The notes under the pieces were generated by a model. The model worked only from the letters and a program-made list of their open reading frames with translations. It searched no databases and was not told the origin of the DNA. From QWQI01 sp964608915 (GTDB lineage Bacteria; Planctomycetota; Planctomycetia; Isosphaerales; Isosphaeraceae), in assembly GCA_964608915.1 (NCBI GenBank), contig CAZSQA010000012.1, forward strand, positions 1 to 64,000: DNA of 64,000 nt, written 5' to 3'. The position numbers and the translations under genes were made by a program. Of this stretch, positions 1 to 9,667 are shown piece after piece. Each line of letters begins with the position of its first letter. The stretch's first letter is position 1.

Positions 1-30
1 CCGTGTGCGCCGCCCCCTACGTCGAACGCG

Positions 31-3000
31 CTATTTCAGAGTAGAATGCGTATCACATGCCACATTCGCAACCTGGTCGTCGGCATGGTCCATGAACCTT
101 GACGCCAGTTCAGAATCGGATGGATCACCGAATCGACCCAGAAGTGCGAGCATTCTTAGCGTTTCAGAGGTAGTTGATGCCTTGCTCAATCGGAATCGAA
201 GTTGTTCGGCAACCGCTGATGATGGAAAAGGTCTAAGGTTATCAGCAGCAACCAGTACATAGAGATTGTCACTCTCGTCGGAACGATACTCAAGGATGTA
301 ACCAATAGCTGAGGTATCTCCCCGCTCTTGCAATTCCCAATAGCACACATCCGACATTCGCCACTGACCGTTTTCCTGCAACCTCGGGTCTTCGGTCGTT
401 CCATGGAGACTTGCCCACTTCCGTAGCAGCTCGCGAACTTCCGGACTGTCGATTTGTCCGAATGCTTTCTCAACACCACAATCCCGTTCCGATGCCACCG
501 CTTCTGAATGTGATTCAAAGTAATCAACCAACTCAGCCGTTTGGATGTGGGTATAGAATTCACCACTTCGCTTGCCACGAATCCATGAGAGGTGATTAAG
601 TCGCTCACACAGCCATTTCGCACCATCAAGACGTTGCCTTGCTCGATTCACGACCTCTGCAACTGCCGAACGTGAGCCTGAGAAAAGCAAGGCTTCAAGA
701 ACGATATCCTCGAACTCTTCACCTTTCCGAAGGTTAAGAAGTCGCCTTAATGACTGCTCCGCCTCCTGACTACCGACCAATCCGAGGCTCCATACCGACT
801 GTCGAACGACCCATTCGTCGGAATGTTCGGCGGCCACCTTTTCCAAGATCGATACTGCTGCATTGTCCCGTAAGTCTCCAAGCACATGTGCAGCCTCTGC
901 CTTAATCCAATCATTATCAGAAAAGTCCTCGGCCAGTATATCTCGTAGGCGCAGTGTCGAACGTATTGATCCATATTCGCCTAAAACTCTTATAACGGAC
1001 CCACGAAGATCAGTTTCGTCCAGGCACTCCAACAGCTCTTGCTCGATCTCAGCATTCGGATAAAGCGGTAATAGCTTAAGAAGCTCGTGACGTACTGATG
1101 TGTCCTTCGAATCTCGCCAGCAACTCAACCACATATCGGAGAGCACACAGGACCTATATTCGCTGCGGTTTGACTCAAGCCACCTCTTTCTCTTGGCCGC
1201 GGCAATCGCCACTGGATAGAGCAAAGAAGATACCTGGCCAAGCTTGGCCAGATCGCTAGCGATCCACGATACTGCTTGATTGGTATCCTCAATCAAACTT
1301 TGTAGATGCGGCTCAAAGTCCCGTGTGAGGAGATAACGAACATCGAAGCTCACGACATGGCAGAGTCGGATCAGCTCGCTTCGGGCGTCATGATTCGCTT
1401 CATCGTTAGGCAAAGTAGCCAATCGCTCACCGACGGCCAACACAGACTGAACAAACAAATTTCCGGCAGCCTCTGAGCCGACTGCGATCAGAGCGTGGTT
1501 CTCGTAGCAGTGGAGTAGCCCGTTTTCAGCCAGCCTAGTCGATAGATGTTCCACAAGCAGACCATTGCCGAGATATGCCAACACGACCACAGCCTCCGCG
1601 TGTTCTTGTGTGCCAGAGGGGCTTTGGAGATGAGAAATGGCCTGGTTTGCAAGTGCGATTCGGAATTCAGTTGATGCCGCACGAATCGCCGCTAACAGTT
1701 CCTTAAAGTAGTACGAGCCTTGACGTGTACTCCGGCCGAACCGCTCCCACGAGTACACGAATTCGGCAGCAGGTGCGTGACTGAGTATGACAAACGCCGA
1801 GGCTCCATGCGATTTCAAGTATTTATGAGGCTCAGTTGGTGGGAGGAGATTCTTCGCGAGCGTCTCAACAGACTCACGACAATTCAGCGTGCTGAGCAGC
1901 GTGATCGCCATCGCAGCCTGAACTCGGTAGCGGTTCGTGATCAGTAAACCGAGTTCATTGGTGATTCTTGCTCTAGTTTCGGCTGAATAACAATCGGGTG
2001 AGGCCCGCAAAACGACCGCCGCCTTTCTCACGTCCGCTTCTAGAAGCAGCTGGATGAACGTGTGACGAACGTCTTCGCTCGTTAGTCGGTATCCAATCCT
2101 CACTAGCCTCGAGTACGAGGATGTGAAATTGAGCTTTGCAAATACATCGACCATCCCTGTAGGGTCGTACTTGATGTCCTCGACATCGGCTTCAGCTCGG
2201 TAAAAATCCTGAATGGCTTCGACCGTGAACCTGATGTGATCACTTTGGCTCGGCAGGCTTTCTAAGATGCTTGCCCCAATGAGTCGTTGGACTACTGGTC
2301 CGGGCGGTTGAGACGAATTGAAGCGAGGCACACCAGTCAGCTCGTCCACAGACACTGAACCTGTGCGTGTCTCAGAAATCCGTTTTGCCACCATCTGTAA
2401 CGCTTGCTGGAAGTGACTTCGAGTGATTCGTTCCTTTTGCAGTGCCTCAGCGTCGAGCAGATGGTTCAACCATCGCTCTAGCAAAGCTGATCTAGTTACC
2501 ATCCGTGGTGGGCTCTCTTCTTGCTTGAGGAGGTCAAGAAATACTCGGAGTGTGAATGGATGGCGGAGTTCTTCTCTTGCTTCGACTGTTTGCGTGAACA
2601 ACTCCGTACGAGGCCGTCCGGCTCGGAGCCAGGCTGCTTCAAGTTCGTTTTCGCTGAATCGATCAGGAAGCCGAATGCCAGCGCAAGGTTCGAGATTGTC
2701 GACCTGCGACTGGTCAGCAACCTTCACAGCACTTCGGTCATTGATAACTTCGTTGGGCATCCATCGGTCCCAAGATGAGTTCGCACACATACGCCAGAAT
2801 TCCGGGCGTGATGTTGTTATCAGAATACTGACCGAAGAGAGTTTCGAACGAATCCAGTAGTCGACCGCTTTACGTACAGCTTCCGGATCGTGCGCCTCAT
2901 CAAGCCCATCCAGGACAACAGTGAGCGGTACGGACTTGGACAGCAATTTGGACAATGCAGCTTCTTCTATCACACGTACAGCCGGGTCGAGAAACCCTTG

Positions 3001-3813
3001 TATTGAGTGTATGACCGAAGAAACCAGACTCTCCTCCGTTCCGAAAGCAAGATTACGCGCTTGAAGAAGTATGACTGGCAACACCGCCCCAAGAGAGCGG
3101 GTAAATTCACAAAGGAGACTTGTCTTGCCAACCCCTGAGTCGTTCACCAATGCAATCAGTCGGACAGGGGCGACTTGCTGTTCGTTGTTAGGCCTGAAGG
3201 CCGATTGCCATAGTCGGTACAGCTCTCGGTCTGCGTCTCTTGGAGAATACCGATCGGGATCATACCTACGACTCGCCTTGATGGAGTCGATTGTTTCATT
3301 GGACTTAATCCGGCAGCCATCAAGAATACTTGCTAGTGTAAGGCGTGAATATGGGATCCCGAGGTATTCGTGCCGCAGATCCTGGTGTTCGGTATCGAGT
3401 AACTGACTGATTTCACGACCATCGATTACCCGCAAGGTTGCATTCCCGGCTGCGGCTTTTGCCTTCGAGTGCCAGTCAATGGTTTTCTTCTTGGGGCCGT
3501 CCCGATCGGCATTGTGCGGGATAACCACGACAATTTCTGTCACAGCAGGGCAAGCCGTTACAGCTTCTCGAACGTCTTGGACTACTTTATTCCACCAGCC
3601 CTTTTCTTGAACCGTGTAGCAGACTGCCAAATCACAACTCGCTGCAGTGTTGCCAACGTAGGAATCGGGTTGCCCTATGATACTCACTCCGCTGTCGTTC
3701 AATCCGTGAGTGCGCAGGCCGCGGTATCGGGGGTCGATTCTGCGTAACAGGTCGTCACCTAGCCGGTGAAACTGGCCATCAGAAAGCCGCTTAAGTTCCT
3801 CAAAAGTGCCCAT
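31..3813 (-). CDS. NACHT-type STAND NTPase with nuclease-like N-terminus and HEAT-like repeats
   Basis: A protein of about 1260 residues. Numbered from the ATG at 3813, a Walker A motif (NDSGVGKTS) sits near 224-232, a Walker B (VVLDGLDEA) near 299-307 and a sensor-like ITTSRPE near 332-338, as in NACHT/STAND NTPases. The first 150 residues include PD followed 19 residues later by QEK, which fits a PD-(D/E)XK nuclease core with the QxK variant (inference). The C-terminal half has helical repeats with evenly spaced Leu/Ala pairs, resembling HEAT repeats. Large STAND proteins of this design are known antiviral sensors (Avs-like), where repeats sense and the N-terminus kills. Base composition is lower in GC than the core genes, suggesting transfer. 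An upstream TTG at 3843 would add ten residues; neither start has a clear ribosome binding site. The stop is at 31-33, so the gene is complete. Function in defence is inferred. Confidence 0.8.
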   Translation of the reverse strand: MGTFEELKRLSDGQFHRLGDDLLRRIDPRYRGLRTHGLNDSGVSIIGQPDSYVGNTAASCDLAVCYTVQEKGWWNKVVQDVREAVTACPAVTEIVVVIPHNADRDGPKKKTIDWHSKAKAAAGNATLRVIDGREISQLLDTEHQDLRHEYLGIPYSRLTLASILDGCRIKSNETIDSIKASRRYDPDRYSPRDADRELYRLWQSAFRPNNEQQVAPVRLIALVNDSGVGKTSLLCEFTRSLGAVLPVILLQARNLAFGTEESLVSSVIHSIQGFLDPAVRVIEEAALSKLLSKSVPLTVVLDGLDEAHDPEAVRKAVDYWIRSKLSSVSILITTSRPEFWRMCANSSWDRWMPNEVINDRSAVKVADQSQVDNLEPCAGIRLPDRFSENELEAAWLRAGRPRTELFTQTVEAREELRHPFTLRVFLDLLKQEESPPRMVTRSALLERWLNHLLDAEALQKERITRSHFQQALQMVAKRISETRTGSVSVDELTGVPRFNSSQPPGPVVQRLIGASILESLPSQSDHIRFTVEAIQDFYRAEADVEDIKYDPTGMVDVFAKLNFTSSYSRLVRIGYRLTSEDVRHTFIQLLLEADVRKAAVVLRASPDCYSAETRARITNELGLLITNRYRVQAAMAITLLSTLNCRESVETLAKNLLPPTEPHKYLKSHGASAFVILSHAPAAEFVYSWERFGRSTRQGSYYFKELLAAIRAASTEFRIALANQAISHLQSPSGTQEHAEAVVVLAYLGNGLLVEHLSTRLAENGLLHCYENHALIAVGSEAAGNLFVQSVLAVGERLATLPNDEANHDARSELIRLCHVVSFDVRYLLTRDFEPHLQSLIEDTNQAVSWIASDLAKLGQVSSLLYPVAIAAAKRKRWLESNRSEYRSCVLSDMWLSCWRDSKDTSVRHELLKLLPLYPNAEIEQELLECLDETDLRGSVIRVLGEYGSIRSTLRLRDILAEDFSDNDWIKAEAAHVLGDLRDNAAVSILEKVAAEHSDEWVVRQSVWSLGLVGSQEAEQSLRRLLNLRKGEEFEDIVLEALLFSGSRSAVAEVVNRARQRLDGAKWLCERLNHLSWIRGKRSGEFYTHIQTAELVDYFESHSEAVASERDCGVEKAFGQIDSPEVRELLRKWASLHGTTEDPRLQENGQWRMSDVCYWELQERGDTSAIGYILEYRSDESDNLYVLVAADNLRPFPSSAVAEQLRFRLSKASTTSETLRMLALLGRFGDPSDSELASRFMDHADDQVANVACDTHSTLK

Positions 3814-4644
3814 ATGTAGCAGTATAGCTGCTGTGTCTGGCAATCATCAATATAGGCACCAGTAATAGGGATCTGTCCGCGCAGGCGTGTGGACATTCGC
3901 CCTTTCCTCCCCGTTTCTAACCAAAAGCCCAAGACGCGGATCACCCACCCGCGATGGCGCCCCGGATGATGAATAACTCGTCGCCTGACAGGATCGCATC
4001 GGGGACGAGCGTGTCGAGCGGAGCGGGTGCTTGTCCCCATTTCCGCCCCGTTGTAAAGGGCAATACCCGGTGAGAATCTGCTACGCATGCTCGAAATTCC
4101 ACGTCGGAAAACCGGCACATGCACAAGCCTGATCGCTGCGCGGGCATGAGATCCAGTCCCGGTTTTCCTGGCCGGTCGCTCCGGGCCGGCACGTCCTGCG
4201 GGCCACTCAAAGTGGCTGAATCCGCGAAAAAAAACGGGTGACGAATGGCTCAACCGCCCGATCTCGGATTTCCGAAAAGAGAACTTGACCGATTTTCCGG
4301 ATTGGGATAATTTTCTGCCGTCTCGATCGTCATTCCTCCGGCTTCGGTCGTTCGGAAGCACGTCATTGAGATGTGCGATCCGGAAATTTCCCGGGTCTCG
4401 GCGATTGCCGGGGCATCGGCGAATCGATGGGGGGAATCGCTCATCGTCGACCAGGTGACTTGCTCAAGGCGAAATGGGAGCGAACCGCTCCCGGATCGAA
4501 GTGCCGGACGCGACGGCTGACAAAGCCGTCGAATCACGTCGAGACCTGTCCGGAGAAGGTCTCCGGTCAACGAGTTAGGGATAGACTCGTTCGAGAGTGG
4601 TCCTCTGGTCAGGCCCTCACGATCAGCCCTGGAAGATCAAAGAT
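3814..4644. other. Gene-free stretch between NACHT gene and PEP-CTERM gene
   Basis: About 830 bases with no convincing gene. Short frames on the minus strand around 3941-4210 show some protein-like coding but no recognisable family and no start signal. They may be remnants. No RNA gene or clear repeat was seen. Confidence 0.4.
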
Positions 4645-5439
4645 ATGAAAACGACTCGACTCACCGCCGCATTGACTCTGGGACTGGCCTTGACCGGGGC
4701 CGGCGCCAAGAGTGGCCAAGCCGCCCAAATCGAAGCGACTTCTGCCTCTTCGACGACGAAGATCCAGACTCTGGCGACCCCCGAAATGGGTTCCAGCCGC
4801 TTCAACGAACTATTCAAGCCGATCGTGGACGCTCCGGCGATCGATTCCACGTATCAATACCTCGGTTCGCCCGTTTCGGGCAACGTCCGTTCCCAGGTGT
4901 TTCAGGGAACCGGCGACGCCGAAGGCCTGTACGCTTATGCGTATCAGGTGACGGTCAACGACGGTGGACTGCACACCGACAGCATGTCGTTCCAGTTCAA
5001 CGCCACGCCACAGGGCTCCGACCTGACCGGCCTGGGAACGCCGACCTATGCTTACGTCGTGCGTGACGGCGCGATCGGCGGCCTCGGCACGCCCGTGGCG
5101 AGCCCTGGCCAGAGCATCGTCGACCCTTCGAACCTCTCCTGGCAGCCTGGTTCGACGACCGGAACGCTGCGTGCGAACTTCGTCGAAGCGGCAACGTCGA
5201 CCCAGCCGCTCCTGAGCGGCGCCACCAGCGCCAGCTTCGTCGTGCTCTCGCAACAACCTTACACCACATCCTTCGTGAACCTGCAGAGCGATGCCCCGAC
5301 CACCGGGCCTTACACTCAGGTTTACGCGGCCACGGGCGGTTCCATCGAACCCATCCCCGTGCCGGAACCAGCCACGATTCTCTCCTGGGCTGGCGTTATC
5401 GGCGGGCTTCTGGCGGCACGTCGCTATCGCCGTGGTTAA
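4645..5439 (+). CDS. PEP-CTERM sorting domain protein
   Basis: A 264-residue exported protein. It starts with a basic stretch (MKTTR) and a hydrophobic segment ending near AGAKSGQAA, a typical signal peptide. It ends with PVPEPATIL, a hydrophobic helix and RRYRRG. This is the PEP-CTERM signal recognised by exosortase in bacteria with extracellular polysaccharide. The central 200 residues are rich in Ser, Thr and Gly and resemble no family I can name. The start at 4645 is preceded by GGAAG about nine bases upstream, which supports it over the longer frame from 4597. The gene is GC-rich and looks like host sequence, although it sits between two AT-richer defence-type regions. A strong terminator follows at 5546. 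Confidence 0.85.
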   Translation: MKTTRLTAALTLGLALTGAGAKSGQAAQIEATSASSTTKIQTLATPEMGSSRFNELFKPIVDAPAIDSTYQYLGSPVSGNVRSQVFQGTGDAEGLYAYAYQVTVNDGGLHTDSMSFQFNATPQGSDLTGLGTPTYAYVVRDGAIGGLGTPVASPGQSIVDPSNLSWQPGSTTGTLRANFVEAATSTQPLLSGATSASFVVLSQQPYTTSFVNLQSDAPTTGPYTQVYAATGGSIEPIPVPEPATILSWAGVIGGLLAARRYRRG

Positions 5440-5545
5440 TCCTTTCGGAACGCGGGCTCGCTGGCCCATGTTCCCTCGCGAATCGCCGGATCTACCCGGT
5501 CCAGGCGATCCAGCTTCACGACAGTTCCTGGATTCTCGCTTCCAC

Positions 5546-5585
5546 GCTCACGTCTCTCGGCTCGGAGAGACGTGAGCATTTTTTT
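5546..5585 (+). terminator. Intrinsic terminator of the PEP-CTERM gene
   Basis: A perfect 13-base-pair stem (5546-5558 with 5565-5577) closes a six-base loop and is followed by A and a run of seven T. It lies about 105 bases after the stop codon. Confidence 0.92.
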
Positions 5586-5965
5586 GCTGTTGACCGATGT
5601 ATCGCCTGAGACAGTATTGACTCCAGATAATCCGCACTTTTCGGATTCATTTTCGGACTGTACATAAATCGACGGAACGCTGCAGGGTAAATCGGATCAG
5701 TTACCTGTCTCGGAATCGAAATTATTCAACGTGTTCGATTCTCAAGAGTTGCGATGATTCTAATAGGATAAAGAGCAGTGCGGCGAATCGAATCGCAACT
5801 CCCAAAGAGATTCTTTGCGATGATCGGCTTCTTCAAACACAAAGGTATAGCATCGAGTGATTACCTGCAGGTAAAATATGGTCAACTATGTGCGTGTCGG
5901 TTAGACAACTTCTGGTCAACTGTTCTCATGTACGCAATCGACGACTTGCAGCTGAGAAATCTGCT
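5586..5965. other. AT-rich intergenic stretch upstream of the GHKL gene
   Basis: About 380 bases, clearly AT-richer than the preceding gene, marking the left edge of the foreign-looking block that runs to about 9660. The promoter of the two-gene module should lie here. Several AT-rich hexamers are present, but I cannot single out a -35/-10 pair. Confidence 0.4.
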
Positions 5966-7117
5966 ATGATTAGAATCGAAGGTTCAGCGAATACAGCTCA
6001 AATCGAAAGAATGCTGGAGAAGATCACTAACTCCAGAGATGAAGCTTTGCTGATTCCGGTAAAACCTAAAATCTGGTGGCTTGGCGGTGAGCAGAGCCTC
6101 ATCCAATTGATAATTACCTGGGCTCGAATCTCTTCCAAACCAACACTCTTTACACATATTAAATCAGATGAAGATCCTACTAAGCAGTTGGAAAAGATGT
6201 CGAAGAGGATGTTCGGATTTGTTGCTCTGATGATGGCAGCTGAAATAAGAGACAGAAAAAACTCCGATCGCAGCCTACGCGAAAGCGCGTATGAACATTG
6301 TCGGCAAATTGCTGAAAAGATGCATGGCCCAATAGCAGAACTTGACCTCGGACCAAAAGTATTCCTAATCGCTGTCGACCACAGCACAAAAGCATATATT
6401 CCATGGTTGTATGAACCAGATGCAACGGTCGGAACTCGGACGTCGTTCGTAAGTTTAGCAAACGACATCTTCACGAAACTTGACATGTTCAAGCATATCA
6501 GTCGACCGCCTGATTTTGCTTCACAGATTGGTGCCATTTTGCATGAACTATTCAAGAATACGCATGAGTGGTCCCGAACAGACAGCGACAATGTTCCATG
6601 GAGAAGATCAGTTCGGGGATTGTCAGCAGAGATTCATTTTGGTGACAAGATGTTGTCTGAAGAGTTTACAAAGGACAGCCCCGCTTTGAAGCAGTATTTC
6701 GACAAAATCAGAAGTCGATCAGATCAAGGCAAAGTAGCATTTGTCGAATTATCCGTTTTCGATAGCGGAATCGGATTGGCGCGCAGATGGTTGAACAGAT
6801 CCTCAATCGACGACCTTCCAATAACAAAAGAACGCGATGCTTGCATTCAGTGTCTAACCAAACATCACTCTTCATCTAGTCAATTCGATAAGGGCATGGG
6901 GCTAGCAGAGGTGATGCAGACGATGTCATCAGTTGATGGGTTTCTGAAGATTCGTACTGGACGGATTTCTATATATCGTGATTTCGCGAACCACCCAAGA
7001 AAAGCAGATGGTGAGGATGTGATATTAAATGACTTTTCAACTTGCGGGCGTGAAGTGACTGAACTGGCGCCGATTTTCGGAACTCATTTTCAATTACTGA
7101 TACCACTCCTCCCCTGA
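5966..7117 (+). CDS. Stand-alone GHKL-type ATPase, first gene of a two-gene module
   Basis: A 383-residue soluble protein with the Bergerat-fold ATPase signature in its C-terminal half. The N box is HELFKNTHEW (193-202), the G1 box FDSGIGLA (265-272), the G2 box KGMGL (309-313), and a final GTHFQLLIP strand (372-380) resembles the end of histidine kinase catalytic domains. There is no phosphorylatable histidine domain, receiver or membrane segment, so it is not an ordinary sensor kinase. Residues 1-150 form a separate domain of unknown type beginning with a WWLGGEQSLIQ segment. GHKL ATPases of this stand-alone kind (MORC/HSP90-like) occur in predicted prokaryotic conflict systems. The ATG at 5966 was preferred to an in-frame ATG 26 codons upstream because the intervening sequence is not domain-like. 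The gene is AT-rich, and the next gene starts 15 bases after its stop. Biological role unknown. Confidence 0.8.
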   Translation: MIRIEGSANTAQIERMLEKITNSRDEALLIPVKPKIWWLGGEQSLIQLIITWARISSKPTLFTHIKSDEDPTKQLEKMSKRMFGFVALMMAAEIRDRKNSDRSLRESAYEHCRQIAEKMHGPIAELDLGPKVFLIAVDHSTKAYIPWLYEPDATVGTRTSFVSLANDIFTKLDMFKHISRPPDFASQIGAILHELFKNTHEWSRTDSDNVPWRRSVRGLSAEIHFGDKMLSEEFTKDSPALKQYFDKIRSRSDQGKVAFVELSVFDSGIGLARRWLNRSSIDDLPITKERDACIQCLTKHHSSSSQFDKGMGLAEVMQTMSSVDGFLKIRTGRISIYRDFANHPRKADGEDVILNDFSTCGREVTELAPIFGTHFQLLIPLLP

Positions 7118-7132
7118 CGATCGGAACATTCA

Positions 7133-9361
7133 ATGAACGGGTATTTCACATTTGACGTACATGCTCCGGACAAGAGAACGGGTGCGAACACAAGGAGAAC
7201 AATGATCTTATTCTGCGCGACAGCGGATCCTAGAATCGATGCCATCCTTGACTCTATAAAAGAATATGTGAATTACAAGACGTCGCCAGACTCGATTCTT
7301 CTTTTAGGCCTGGAATCCGAACGCGAAAAGCTTAAGAAGATAGAGGAGGACAACAGGATCAAAGACACCTTGCCGGAATACACTAGGAGTAATATCACTC
7401 CCCTGGTTCATGTAGATTTTGTACCACGTAAAGGATTGAACGATGATGATAAGTTACGAGATTTCACATGGCGAGAGTTACGGACGGCAGGGCTTGAGTC
7501 AATCTTTTTGAAGAGAGATGCACTTATGGTGGCACCTTCGACTCATCACTTTGAAAAGCCTTCAAAGCTGCATTGTGATCGATTCATCCGAACTGCGAAT
7601 TCACTTGTGGACGGGGCAGAAATCACTTTCATCGCGACTTGCTGCTTAAAGTTTATCCCAGACACGGTTCATCACTTTTACTGTGACACAGGTGGTATCA
7701 ATGTTATTGCGTTTGCGATCGATTCTATCCGTCGAAGGTTTGATCAAGGTATACTCGCAGCAACAGTTGACACATTTGAATCCTACGCCGGGTTGAAGTC
7801 ATTTAGATTTCAGGATGTTCACGATTCAATCATTCTAATCTCGGCTTCGACCTCTGGCGGCCTAGAGAAAAAGTTGCGTGAAATAAATGGCAGGATTAAC
7901 CTCAATGGGATCATAACGATTTTCAGCGTTGGTCATTCCAATAATGGCACTCATACTTTGTTGGACATTAATGACTCCAAGGAGCTCCGAGATCGTATTA
8001 GGGATTTACAGTCGCACAAGCAAGATGAATGTCCTCTATGCCGAAAAGGGTCGATCCCTGTCCCTATGATTGGTGATCAGTTCATACCTGGAAAAGCAAC
8101 GACTAGAACAGTGCTTCCTGGAAAGATACACAAGCCACTTTGGCTCGATCGAGTTGTAAAGAGCATGGCTGGGAAACAGATACTTCGCGCATTCTATAGG
8201 TGCGAAGATTCTAAACACGCAACCGATGACATATTTATTGATCTAGAACGCGCCTTTTCTGGAAATTGGGACACTGATTTCTTGAAACGACTTTACCGAA
8301 TTATCGATCAAGTCGTTCCAGCACGGGTCAGGCGTATCATTCACCTTGATGACTCTGCATCCAAGTTGCTTGCAAATAAGGTTAATGAGTATGTTTTTAA
8401 AGACGAGCCCAAACGTTACCACGTTGTTCAATCGGCAAAAGAAACTCAAACAACGGAACCAATGAAAGATGGGTCCTGTCTAGTAGTTGCATCCGCTGTC
8501 GCCAGCGGACAATCGTTATTGTCAATCTCACAGCGACTTCGTTCCTTGCAGGAAAACGGAGCAATCACTTATTTAGTCGCTTTAACAAGATACGACAACG
8601 ATTCTCGCAAGAAAAAGATCGAAACTGATATCACAATGGGCGAATTACCCAACGAATATGGTTTCACAGCTGTAGAGCGTATTTTTCTTCCTGTCGCAGG
8701 CAGACTCGCAAAGAGTTCTTGGAGTGAAGAGTTAGAATTACTTAATGAATTCGCGAATACTGCTCAAGGAGACCTTTCTATTCTTCTTGAATCTAGAATC
8801 GAAGTGCTTCGTGATGCGCAATCCCCAAAAACCAGGGGACTATCAAACAAACTTTTCTGGACAAATTCTCGTGGAGATGATTTGAAAGTTCGTCCAGGAT
8901 ATGTGTTCTTTCCTGCAGGCGAAGCCGTGGATTATTCGCAAGGCGATGTTTACTTTACGATTGTATCGGTTTTGCATCAATTGCGAACCTTTGGATCTAA
9001 GCCTGATCTTCGACAGACCGAATACGAAAGATGCCTACTTTCTCCTCATTGCTTTGATCGATTTAATGATGGTGCCATACAAGCATCGATTTTGCGTGCC
9101 GCAATTAGGCCTGAATTAGATTACTCGTTATCACCAGAAGAAAGCCTCTTGATGACAAATATCCTAAAATCGATTTTTGGTAATTATTGCAACGAGAAAG
9201 GAGAAGCAAGTAGAGAGTTCATTCTCGCGTTGGCGCTTGGAAGACTGGTTCTCTGCGACAGCGATCTTGCTGATTTACACAAAGATTTCTCATCAACAAC
9301 GAATGATTTGATTATAAAACGATTATGGCGTCATATTTGCGAATCCAGATTACCCAAATGA
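7133..9361 (+). CDS. Large protein with phosphoribosyltransferase-like segments and a zinc-finger-like CxxC, partner of the GHKL ATPase
   Basis: A 742-residue soluble protein. Two regions resemble the phosphoribosyltransferase fold. One is around 180-245, with an FYCDTGGINVIAF strand-helix and later an ILISASTSGG segment. The other is at 446-470, with CLVVASAVASGQSLL in the place of the PRPP-binding loop, which normally contains acidic residues before a T-G-x-T turn. A CPLC motif at 300-303 may form a zinc site with the later CEDSKH (357-362). The acidic pair of active PRTases is not obvious, so catalysis is doubtful. The gene lies 15 bases after the GHKL gene on the same strand, shares its AT-rich composition and is almost certainly cotranscribed. 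PRTase-like domains have been described in prokaryotic conflict systems, but I recognise no named family. A second ATG at 7202 is a possible alternative start. Confidence 0.7.
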   Translation: MNGYFTFDVHAPDKRTGANTRRTMILFCATADPRIDAILDSIKEYVNYKTSPDSILLLGLESEREKLKKIEEDNRIKDTLPEYTRSNITPLVHVDFVPRKGLNDDDKLRDFTWRELRTAGLESIFLKRDALMVAPSTHHFEKPSKLHCDRFIRTANSLVDGAEITFIATCCLKFIPDTVHHFYCDTGGINVIAFAIDSIRRRFDQGILAATVDTFESYAGLKSFRFQDVHDSIILISASTSGGLEKKLREINGRINLNGIITIFSVGHSNNGTHTLLDINDSKELRDRIRDLQSHKQDECPLCRKGSIPVPMIGDQFIPGKATTRTVLPGKIHKPLWLDRVVKSMAGKQILRAFYRCEDSKHATDDIFIDLERAFSGNWDTDFLKRLYRIIDQVVPARVRRIIHLDDSASKLLANKVNEYVFKDEPKRYHVVQSAKETQTTEPMKDGSCLVVASAVASGQSLLSISQRLRSLQENGAITYLVALTRYDNDSRKKKIETDITMGELPNEYGFTAVERIFLPVAGRLAKSSWSEELELLNEFANTAQGDLSILLESRIEVLRDAQSPKTRGLSNKLFWTNSRGDDLKVRPGYVFFPAGEAVDYSQGDVYFTIVSVLHQLRTFGSKPDLRQTEYERCLLSPHCFDRFNDGAIQASILRAAIRPELDYSLSPEESLLMTNILKSIFGNYCNEKGEASREFILALALGRLVLCDSDLADLHKDFSSTTNDLIIKRLWRHICESRLPK

Positions 9362-9667
9362 TGCATTTAAATCATGAAGTTCTCTCACATTTTCAGGTAT
9401 TGCAAACTTGCTCTATTGCTTTTTCTCTGCCACCTTGCCAATCTAATAAATACTTTTTGTCCTTGCTAGTTTCAACTCATCAGTGGCACCAATAACCACA
9501 TCTTTTCCCTCTGATCTCCCAAGAGTACCTGACATTCACCTAGACCTCTTTGATCGCTTAGCCATGTCATCTGACAACATCAAGTCTTATCATTTTCCTA
9601 TCGAATTCGTTTATGATATCGTCATCGATTCACAACGCGAATGGTAGTCTCTGGGCTAAGGTAGCAC
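9362..9667. other. AT-rich intergenic tail of the GHKL module
   Basis: About 300 AT-rich bases with no gene, strong hairpin or repeat recognised. Composition shifts back to GC-rich at the start of the next gene, so this marks the right edge of the foreign-looking block. Confidence 0.4.

Noticed and set aside
3941..4210. Short minus-strand frame in the gap after the NACHT gene
   Set aside because: No family, no ribosome binding site and no conserved-looking domain; at most a remnant.
9362..9667. Possible third gene of the GHKL module
   Set aside because: No frame of useful length with coding character in this AT-rich stretch.
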